A stretch of 64,000 nucleotides of DNA, taken from NCBI GenBank assembly GCA_963791295.1, contig CAWBRY010000003.1, positions 1-64,000 on the forward strand, given 5' to 3'. The number at the start of each line of letters is the position of its first letter. The first letter of the stretch is position 1. Positions 27,934 to 34,708 of the stretch are shown piece by piece. The position numbers and the translations under genes were made by a program. The notes beneath the pieces are model-generated. The model made no database searches and had not been told where the DNA came from. It worked only from the letters and a program-made list of their open reading frames with translations. This stretch comes from CAWBRY01 sp963791295. GTDB lineage: Bacteria; Bacteroidota; Bacteroidia; Chitinophagales; Chitinophagaceae.

Positions 27934-30900
27934 ATGTCATTTAATAAGGAAAGGCTCGAAAAAAGGTTCGCTGAGGAGTATGAAAAACTAGACAAAAACC
28001 AGCGCCTCGCTGTGGACACTATTGAGGGTCCCGTGATGGTCATCGCCGGTCCGGGGACAGGAAAAACCCAGATCCTCGCCAGTCGCATCGGCAAAATATT
28101 ACTGGAAACCGATACCCGACCGCAAAATATTCTATGCCTCACCTACACAGAAGCCGGTGTAGTGGCCATGCGCAAGCGTTTATTGCAATTTATCGGCTCA
28201 GATGCCTACAAAGTCAATATTTATACCTTCCACGCCTTTTGCAATGAAGTAATCCAGGACAATCTTCACCTGTTCGAAAAAACCTCCCTTGACCTGGTTT
28301 CTGAATTGGAAAAAATTCAACTCTTAAAGCAACTCATCGATTCTTTTCCTAAGAATCATCCTCTGAAAAGATACCGGGGCGATGCCTATTTTGAGATCGG
28401 CAACATGGCCCAGTTATTCAGCACCATGAAACGCGAAGGTTGGTCATCCGAATTTCTCAATGGACGTATTGATGAATATATCGCGGACCTGCCCAACCGG
28501 GATGAATTTGTCTATAAGACAAGTCGCCTGGGTAAATGGAGCAAAGGAGACCTGAAGCCAACATATAAGGATGCGCTCGACAAAATGGAAAAATTGAGAG
28601 CTGCTGTAGATGAGTTCGATCATTTCCAGCAATTGATGCATCAGAAAAAACGCTACGACTTTGACGATATGATCAACTGGGTGATCCAGGCATTTGATGA
28701 AAACGCCAGCCTGCTTTCAGACTACCAGGAAAAGTTTCAATATATCCTGGTAGACGAATACCAGGACACGAGCGGAACCCAGAACTACCTGGTGAAACAA
28801 TTGATCAGTTACTGGGACAGGCCTAATGTGTTTGTAGTCGGTGATGATGACCAGAGTATATATCGGTTCCAGGGAGCCAACGTTGAGAATATGAACCAGT
28901 TCCTGAGATCTTACCTGGGCTTGTTGGTCATCGTTCTTGAAAAGAATTACCGGTCCAATCAATTGATCCTCGATGTTTCTATGGCCGTTATACAACAGAA
29001 CCGCGAACGCTTGATCCATACCAACCCGGAACTAAAACTTACCAAAAACCTGGTCTCGTCGAAAATTTACCTCGAAAATAAAAGTAATCCTCCCGCCATT
29101 CTGGAATACGAAACTCAGCGCGAAGAAATGATCGGGATTGCCACGCACGTTCAACAGTTATTGAATGAGGGTGTAACTCCTGGCAGAATTGGAGTGATAT
29201 ACAGGGAAAACAGGTACGGCGAAGAGTTGTCTCAATATTTTCAACCGTTAAAAATCCCCGTTTATAGCAGGCGTACCCTCAACATTTTTGAAATTCCGCT
29301 GGCAAAAAAGATTATTCTGATCTTAAAATACCTGGCTGCAGAACAAGACCGTCCATTCGGCGGAGATGAAATGTTGTTCGAGTTGCTGCATTTCGATTGG
29401 TTTCATGTGGCCCCTATTGAAATTGCAAGACTGAGCCTCGAAGTTGCTCCAACAAAGTTCAGCGACCATCCTTCATTCTTAAGGAAACGCATACAGGAAA
29501 AATCGCAGGCTATTCCAGTTGATTTGTTTACGCCGGCTATCGATGAAAGATTGAGAAAAGCAGGAGCGACAATTGAAAAATTAATTGCAGATACTTCCAA
29601 CCTTACTCTCCAAAACCTGGTGGAGACAATCATTAGAGAGGCTGGAGTATTGAATCAGATAATGCAAAGTCATGATAAGGTTTGGCAGTTACAGGTGCTT
29701 ACCGGGTTCTTCGATTTTGTAAAAGATGAAACAGCCCGCAATCCGATGCTGAGTTTGCGAGAGCTCGTTAAGATCATAGACCTGATGGAAAAGGAAGATC
29801 TGCCGTTGCCATTGGTTAAAGTAAGTGGCAGTGATAAGGGTGTGAACTTAATGACCGTACATGGCTCAAAGGGCCTTGAGTTCGAGTATGTTTTCTTTGC
29901 CGGATGCAATTCAACTTATTGGGAAAAGAAAAGAAAGCCCTGGTCTGGGTATAGTTTTCCGGATACGATATTCACCTCTCAACCCGGTCATGAAGATGAA
30001 GAAGAAATGCGCCGGTTATTTTATGTCGCTCTTACCAGGGCAGAAGAACAGCTCTTCATTTCTTATAGCAAGTTCAAGAATGATGGCCGGGAGTTGGAGC
30101 CATCTATGTTCATTGCCGAAATCGAAGATCAGCAACCGACTTATCATCCACAACCTGTAGTGGTGAATGATGAATTGCTGGCTTCATTTAGTGCCATGCA
30201 ATTTTCAACGTCAGCTCCCGAAATCGAAAAGCTGGAAGAAGATTTCATCAGTCGCCTGCTGGACAGATTTGTGATGAATGCGACAGCGCTGAATAACTAC
30301 CTCAGGTGTCCATTGGAATTTTATTTCAAGAACCTTTTGAGGATACCTTCTCCCAAGAATGAGGCAATGGAATTCGGTTCAGCCATTCATACGGCATTGG
30401 AAAAACTCTTCCGCAAAATGCAGGATGGCGGGACAGAAACCTTTCCATCCAAAGACGAATTTATTGTCGACTTTGAATGGTACATGAGCAAACACCGCGA
30501 AAGTTTTACTCAGCAACAGTTTGACCGCCGAATTGAATATGGAAGGGAAACACTGAGCAATTACTATGACAGATACATTGATTCTTTCAATCGAATTGTG
30601 GCCATTGAACGAAATATCCAAAATGTGGTCGTCAATGGAGTGCCGTTAAAAGGGAAATTGGATAAGCTGGAGTTCGATGGCCGTTCTGCCAATGTGGTCG
30701 ACTACAAAACCGGTGATCCGGAAAAGGCATACCGTCGGTTAAACAGTCCTTCGGAAAAAGATCCCAATGGCGGAGATTACTGGAGACAAGCGGTGTTTTA
30801 TAAAATACTTGTAGATAATTATGACTCGAGGAAATGGAATGTGGTCAGTACAGAATTTGATTTTATTGAGCCGGATAAAAGAAAAAATTACAGGAAAGAA

Positions 30901-31089
30901 AAAGTGGTCATAACACCTGCAGATATAACTACCGTTACTCAACAAATTACCGATACCTGGAGGAAGATTCAGAACAGGGAATTCTATATCGGTTGCGGAA
31001 AGAAGGAATGCCATTGGTGCAATTTCATTAAATCTAACAAGCTGGAAGTTGCACTGCATGAGACTGTCGAAGATCTCGTCGAAGAATAA
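27934..31089 (+). CDS. UvrD/AddA-like helicase fused to PD-(D/E)XK nuclease with Fe-S cysteines
   Basis: A 1051-residue superfamily 1A helicase-nuclease. Walker A is IAGPGTGKTQ (about residues 32-41), Walker B VDEYQDT (about 274), motif III VGDDDQSIYRFQGA, motif V VHGSKGLEFEYVF and motif VI VALTRAEEQL. The C-terminal part (about 785-1040) is a PD-(D/E)XK nuclease: YLRCPLEFYF, GSAIHTALE, VVDYKTGDP, and a cysteine group CGKKECHWC near 1021. With the Cys near 791 this makes a plausible four-Cys iron-sulfur site, as in AddB and Cas4. Role: DNA end processing or repair. A TANNTTTG-like box (27,922-27,929) ends five bases before the ATG. Confidence 0.9.
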   Translation: MSFNKERLEKRFAEEYEKLDKNQRLAVDTIEGPVMVIAGPGTGKTQILASRIGKILLETDTRPQNILCLTYTEAGVVAMRKRLLQFIGSDAYKVNIYTFHAFCNEVIQDNLHLFEKTSLDLVSELEKIQLLKQLIDSFPKNHPLKRYRGDAYFEIGNMAQLFSTMKREGWSSEFLNGRIDEYIADLPNRDEFVYKTSRLGKWSKGDLKPTYKDALDKMEKLRAAVDEFDHFQQLMHQKKRYDFDDMINWVIQAFDENASLLSDYQEKFQYILVDEYQDTSGTQNYLVKQLISYWDRPNVFVVGDDDQSIYRFQGANVENMNQFLRSYLGLLVIVLEKNYRSNQLILDVSMAVIQQNRERLIHTNPELKLTKNLVSSKIYLENKSNPPAILEYETQREEMIGIATHVQQLLNEGVTPGRIGVIYRENRYGEELSQYFQPLKIPVYSRRTLNIFEIPLAKKIILILKYLAAEQDRPFGGDEMLFELLHFDWFHVAPIEIARLSLEVAPTKFSDHPSFLRKRIQEKSQAIPVDLFTPAIDERLRKAGATIEKLIADTSNLTLQNLVETIIREAGVLNQIMQSHDKVWQLQVLTGFFDFVKDETARNPMLSLRELVKIIDLMEKEDLPLPLVKVSGSDKGVNLMTVHGSKGLEFEYVFFAGCNSTYWEKKRKPWSGYSFPDTIFTSQPGHEDEEEMRRLFYVALTRAEEQLFISYSKFKNDGRELEPSMFIAEIEDQQPTYHPQPVVVNDELLASFSAMQFSTSAPEIEKLEEDFISRLLDRFVMNATALNNYLRCPLEFYFKNLLRIPSPKNEAMEFGSAIHTALEKLFRKMQDGGTETFPSKDEFIVDFEWYMSKHRESFTQQQFDRRIEYGRETLSNYYDRYIDSFNRIVAIERNIQNVVVNGVPLKGKLDKLEFDGRSANVVDYKTGDPEKAYRRLNSPSEKDPNGGDYWRQAVFYKILVDNYDSRKWNVVSTEFDFIEPDKRKNYRKEKVVITPADITTVTQQITDTWRKIQNREFYIGCGKKECHWCNFIKSNKLEVALHETVEDLVEE

Positions 31090-31171
31090 GTTCCCCTTTT
31101 AAAATTGGTGAGGCAGCAGGTTTAAATCTAAATTATGATTTATAGTCTATGCGTATAGGTTCAAACTGTTT

Positions 31172-32617
31172 ATGTTTGCAATGACCATGAGTATAAAGGG
31201 AATCATATATTTCACAGGAATTATTTTCATTCTGGCGGTCAGCATAACGAGCGGACCGGGTTGTGCGAATATCGTTCCTCCGCAGGGTGGAGCCAGAGAC
31301 TCCCTGGCTCCCTTATTGGTGAAGGCTAATCCAGGTGATTCTACTTTGAATTTCACGGGCAATAAGATCGGCTTTACATTCAATGAATTTGTTAATCTGC
31401 AAAATATCCAGGAAAATTTATTGGTTTCTCCCACACCGAAGATTCTTCCCATTGTAGATTATAAACTCAATACGGTGAGTGTGAAAATAAGAGATACCCT
31501 CGAGGCCAACACCACCTATTCATTGAACTTCGGGAATGCCATTAAAGACGTGAACGAGGGGAATATCATTAAGGGATTTACGTATACATTTTCTACGGGT
31601 AAGTATTTGGATTCCCTGGAATTTCGCGGTAAGGTGTTGATAGCGGAGACAGGTAAGCCTGACAGCACACTCGTAGTGCTTTTACATACTAATAGTGAAG
31701 ACTCAGTAGTGATAAAAGAAAAGCCACGATATATAGCGCGGCTGGACAGCCAGGGTAATTTTCATTTTAGACATTTACCTCCCGCTACGTTTTATGTATA
31801 CGCGCTGAAAGATGACGGAGGCACTCACCGCTACTTAAGCGAAAAGCAATTGTTTGCATTTGCCGATTCACCTGTTGCTATCCAATCCAACAATAGGCCG
31901 CTGACCTTATATGCGTGGACACCGCCAAACCTTCCCGTAGCAACAACTCCCAGCACTTCAAGGTCTGGCTTGTTGGGCCGTCGTGGTCCTGGAGGTATAG
32001 TTGAAAAAAGATTGAAATATACAACCAACCTCATCAATTCGCAGCAGGACCTGACGGGCGAGTTTATAATGAGCTTTGATCAACCTCTCCAATCTTTCGA
32101 TTCCTCAAAGCTGAGTTTATATACCGATTCCAGTTTCATCCCGGTATCCGCTTATAGTATCAATCGGGACACTAGTGCAAGGAAATTGGTACTAACGACG
32201 CCATGGAAGGAAAATACGCTCTATCATCTGATCATGGATAAAGACTTTGCGAGTGATACATCAGGGAAAAAGCTATTAAAAACAGATACGCTGTCATTCA
32301 AGACCAAGAAGGTCTCCGAGTATGGAGTATTGAAAATGACATTGCGAAACCTCGATATTTCAAAGAATCCGGTGCTTATCTTCATTTTCAACGCAAGTGT
32401 TTTTAAATCGTTTCCGTTGAGCGGTGGCTACTTTTCACAATCGCTATTTTTTCCCGGGGAATACGAGCTTCGGATATTATATGATGCCAATAAAAATGGA
32501 AAATGGGACCCGGGAATATTCTTTGGAAAGCACCAACAGCCCGAACTGGTAAGACCTATTACCCGTAAGATCATCGTCAAGCCCGGCGGGGATAATGAAT
32601 TCGAAATTGCCCTCTGA
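31172..32617 (+). CDS. Ig-like (Big_5) domain lipoprotein
   Basis: A 481-residue exported protein. A hydrophobic leader (about 9-27) ends in GPGCANIVPPQGG, a weak lipobox followed by the segment typical of Bacteroidota Big_5 proteins (CAN-x-PPxGG-xxD). The Ig-like Big_5 domain spans about 45-145, with FNEFVNLQNIQENLLVSP and TYSLNFGNAIKDVNEGN. Beta-rich repeats follow. The C-terminus ends with the phrase DANKNGKWDPG, a loop usual in this family. It is likely an outer-membrane-associated surface lipoprotein of unknown function. It lies between the helicase and recR genes on the same strand. Confidence 0.82.
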   Translation: MFAMTMSIKGIIYFTGIIFILAVSITSGPGCANIVPPQGGARDSLAPLLVKANPGDSTLNFTGNKIGFTFNEFVNLQNIQENLLVSPTPKILPIVDYKLNTVSVKIRDTLEANTTYSLNFGNAIKDVNEGNIIKGFTYTFSTGKYLDSLEFRGKVLIAETGKPDSTLVVLLHTNSEDSVVIKEKPRYIARLDSQGNFHFRHLPPATFYVYALKDDGGTHRYLSEKQLFAFADSPVAIQSNNRPLTLYAWTPPNLPVATTPSTSRSGLLGRRGPGGIVEKRLKYTTNLINSQQDLTGEFIMSFDQPLQSFDSSKLSLYTDSSFIPVSAYSINRDTSARKLVLTTPWKENTLYHLIMDKDFASDTSGKKLLKTDTLSFKTKKVSEYGVLKMTLRNLDISKNPVLIFIFNASVFKSFPLSGGYFSQSLFFPGEYELRILYDANKNGKWDPGIFFGKHQQPELVRPITRKIIVKPGGDNEFEIAL

Positions 32618-32675
32618 ACCGCAGCTTTGGCCTAATTTTTCCATTTCAAACCCCGCCTACTAATTATATTTGCCT

Positions 32676-33308
32676 ATGCAATTTTCATCTTCCCTTCTTG
32701 AAAATGCAGTCAACGAATTCGCCAAACTTCCAGGCATTGGCAAGAAGACAGCTTTGCGCCTGGTCCTGCATTTATTGAAACAAGATAGTAAAGAAGTGGG
32801 CCAGTTTAGCGATGTAGTGGCCCGCATGCGAAGTGAAATAAAGTTTTGCCAACGATGCTTTAATGTAGCCGATGCTGACATCTGTTCCATCTGTGCTAAT
32901 TCCATGCGCAAACAGGAAGTGATTTGTGTGGTGGAAAGTATACGGGATGTGATTGCAATAGAGAGTACACAACAATTTAACGGGACTTATCACGTCTTAG
33001 GTGGTGTTATATCTCCGTTGGATGGAATAGGTCCGGATCAGCTTGCCATTGAATCTCTATTAACCCGCGTGCAAAAAGAGAAAACGGAAGAGCTCATTTT
33101 TGCCTTAAATCCAAACATACAGGGAGACACTACCATCTATTATATCCAAAAGAAATTATCTCCGAATTCTACTGGAGAATGCATTACCCGCATTACTACC
33201 ATTGCCCGGGGAATCGCCTTCGGTGGCGAGTTGGAATATGCCGATGAACTTACATTGGGAAGAAGCTTACAAAACCGCATGCCGGTCGAAAGATACATGA
33301 CTCATTAG
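32676..33308 (+). CDS. recR: Recombination protein RecR
   Basis: A 210-residue RecR, part of the RecFOR pathway that loads RecA at single-strand gaps. The helix-hairpin-helix segment LPGIGKKTALRL (about 18-29), the C4 zinc finger CQRC...CSIC (about 56-72) and the Toprim domain (VVESIRDV, then the acidic GEL/ADE region) are all present. I use ATG 32,676. A TATATTTG box (32,665-32,672) ends three bases before this start, so a transcript from it would be nearly leaderless if that box is used. Confidence 0.96.
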   Translation: MQFSSSLLENAVNEFAKLPGIGKKTALRLVLHLLKQDSKEVGQFSDVVARMRSEIKFCQRCFNVADADICSICANSMRKQEVICVVESIRDVIAIESTQQFNGTYHVLGGVISPLDGIGPDQLAIESLLTRVQKEKTEELIFALNPNIQGDTTIYYIQKKLSPNSTGECITRITTIARGIAFGGELEYADELTLGRSLQNRMPVERYMTH

Positions 33309-33314
33309 AGTGTG

Positions 33315-33350
33315 CCGCACGTCTCACCGCTCACCACTGACCACTCACCA
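33315..33350. repeat. CTCACCACTGACCACTCACC-type short repeat
   Basis: An intergenic run of near-direct units (CTCACCGCTCACCACTGACC) just after the recR stop. A related unit pattern in reverse sense (GTGAGAAGTAAAAAGTGAG) occurs at 43,768-43,812. It is non-coding and of unknown role. Confidence 0.5.
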
Positions 33351-33362
33351 AAAAATCGACTC

Positions 33363-33393
33363 TTTGAATTCCCCCGCATTTTTATTACCTTTA
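33363..33393 (+). promoter_or_regulatory. Candidate promoter of the split metH operon
   Basis: TTTG at 33,363-33,366 and TACCTTTA at 33,386-33,393 are separated by 19 bases, matching the Bacteroidota TTTG-N19-TANNTTTG pattern except for the last base. Transcription would start near 33,400, leaving a leader of about 195 nt before metH. Confidence 0.5.
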
Positions 33394-33435
33394 CACTCAA
33401 CTCACAGGCGGATTTGTTTATTGTTCAGCCTGCAT

Positions 33436-33519
33436 CTCCGGCAAAACCGAAAGTTTTCCGGAGAAAAATCGGAACTAATAAACGTCAAAGAAACTCTGCA
33501 CTAGTTTCCCCGCGTTTAT
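33436..33519 (+). promoter_or_regulatory. Structured 5' leader upstream of metH (candidate cis-regulatory RNA)
   Basis: Two stems are visible by eye. The first is CTCCGG-C-AAAAC, loop CGAAA, GTTTT-CCGGAG (33,436-33,463): eleven pairs with one bulged C. The second is an outer stem ATAAACG/CGTTTAT (33,478-33,484 with 33,513-33,519) enclosing GAAACT/AGTTTC (33,490-33,508) with a 7-base loop. Neither is followed by a U-tract, so they are not simple terminators. I do not recognise SAM or cobalamin riboswitch signatures here. Confidence 0.45.
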
Positions 33520-33596
33520 ATGATTCGATAGTTGATAATAAGGTCAGCAAAAAGCCATGCTGTATTATGTAATGAATCAATAAAGAAGGAGGAAGC

Positions 33597-34616
33597 ATGA
33601 AAAAGATACAGGAACTATTAAGGGAAAAAATACTCGTGATTGATGGGGCAATGGGCACCATGATCCAGCAATACAAGCTGGCCGAAGAAGATTATAGAGG
33701 TCAGAGATTTAAAGATTGGCATAAAGACGTTAAAGGCAATAACGACCTGTTAAGCATCACCCGCCCCGATATAGTAGAAGAGATTCATCGCAAATACCTG
33801 GAGGCAGGAGCCGATATTATTGAAACCAACACATTCAGTAGCACCGCCATAGCCCAGGCGGATTATGATATGCAATCGCTGGCTTATGAATTGAATCTAA
33901 CTGCAGCAAAATGCGCCCGCAAAGCAGTTGATGAATATAATATAAAGGACCCTTCCAAACCAAGGTTTGTGGCTGGCGCCATCGGACCTCTCAACAAGAC
34001 ACTAAGCTTATCGCCCGATGTCAATAACCCAGGTTATCGCGCAGTCACTTTTGATGAAGTGGTAGATGCGTATTTTGAACAGGTTAAAGGGCTGGTGGAT
34101 GGCGGAGTTGATTTTTTATTAATTGAAACCATTTTCGATACACTAAATGCGAAGGCAGCCATCTTTTCCATCAAAAAATATGAAAGAGAATTTCCTTCTA
34201 TGCAAAAGAAAGAAGTAATGATAAGCGGTACAATAACCGATGCATCGGGCAGGACTCTCAGCGGTCAGACACTGGAAGCATTCTATACCTCGGTAATGCA
34301 TGCTCACCCACTAAGTATCGGGCTGAACTGCGCACTCGGTGCAAAGGAAATGAGGCCGCACATAGAAGAATTATCACAGCTTGCCAGTTGCTATGTATCT
34401 GCATATCCCAATGCCGGGCTGCCCAATGCCATGGGTGAATATGATGAGCAGCCTGCCGACACGGCGCATTACCTCGAAGAATGGGCTCGTGAAGGCTTTG
34501 TAAATATTGTCGGCGGATGTTGCGGCACTACGCCCGAACACATAAAACATATTGCGCGGAAGGTGAAGGATCTAAAACCCAGGCAACTTCCTGTTGTTGA
34601 AACTGAGCTTGTATGA
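33597..34616 (+). CDS. metH: Methionine synthase, homocysteine-binding half (split MetH, N-terminal part)
   Basis: A 339-residue homocysteine S-methyltransferase domain equal to the first module of cobalamin-dependent MetH. It opens VIDGAMGTMIQ and carries the zinc ligands Cys245 (GLNCALG) and Cys308-Cys309 (GGCCGTTP). The start follows a strong AAGGAGGAAG ribosome site, unusual in Bacteroidota, and is preceded by a long structured leader. The remaining MetH modules are coded separately from 34,709, as in many Bacteroidota, and a 31-codon ORF lies between. The stop overlaps the small ORF start as ATGA. Confidence 0.95.
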   Translation: MKKIQELLREKILVIDGAMGTMIQQYKLAEEDYRGQRFKDWHKDVKGNNDLLSITRPDIVEEIHRKYLEAGADIIETNTFSSTAIAQADYDMQSLAYELNLTAAKCARKAVDEYNIKDPSKPRFVAGAIGPLNKTLSLSPDVNNPGYRAVTFDEVVDAYFEQVKGLVDGGVDFLLIETIFDTLNAKAAIFSIKKYEREFPSMQKKEVMISGTITDASGRTLSGQTLEAFYTSVMHAHPLSIGLNCALGAKEMRPHIEELSQLASCYVSAYPNAGLPNAMGEYDEQPADTAHYLEEWAREGFVNIVGGCCGTTPEHIKHIARKVKDLKPRQLPVVETELV

Positions 34617-34708
34617 CCCCTAAACTCCTGATGGCATTGGCCATCCTTATTCTTATTGTCAATAATTACTCCTCTATCAAAGGACTCTTTCTAAAAAAGG
34701 ACCCGTAG
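34613..34708 (+). CDS. 31-residue putative membrane microprotein between the metH halves
   Basis: The frame starts at ATG 34,613, overlapping the TGA of the upstream metH part, and stops at TAG 34,706-34,708, directly before the ATG of the downstream metH part. The product is 31 residues: a short polar start, a hydrophobic stretch (LLMALAILILIVNNY, about 5-19), and a basic end (LFLKKDP). It resembles a single-pass membrane microprotein. The exact packing suggests translational coupling; coding status is inferred from packing and composition, not homology. Confidence 0.5.
   Translation: MTPKLLMALAILILIVNNYSSIKGLFLKKDP

Noticed and set aside
33312..33572. 86-codon open frame between recR and metH
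   Set aside because: It starts in repeat sequence, lacks protein-like composition, and overlaps the promoter and stems.
33363..33596. metH leader as a known SAM or cobalamin riboswitch
   Set aside because: I find neither the B12-box-like consensus nor SAM-I/SAM-II core motifs; it is reported only as a structured leader.
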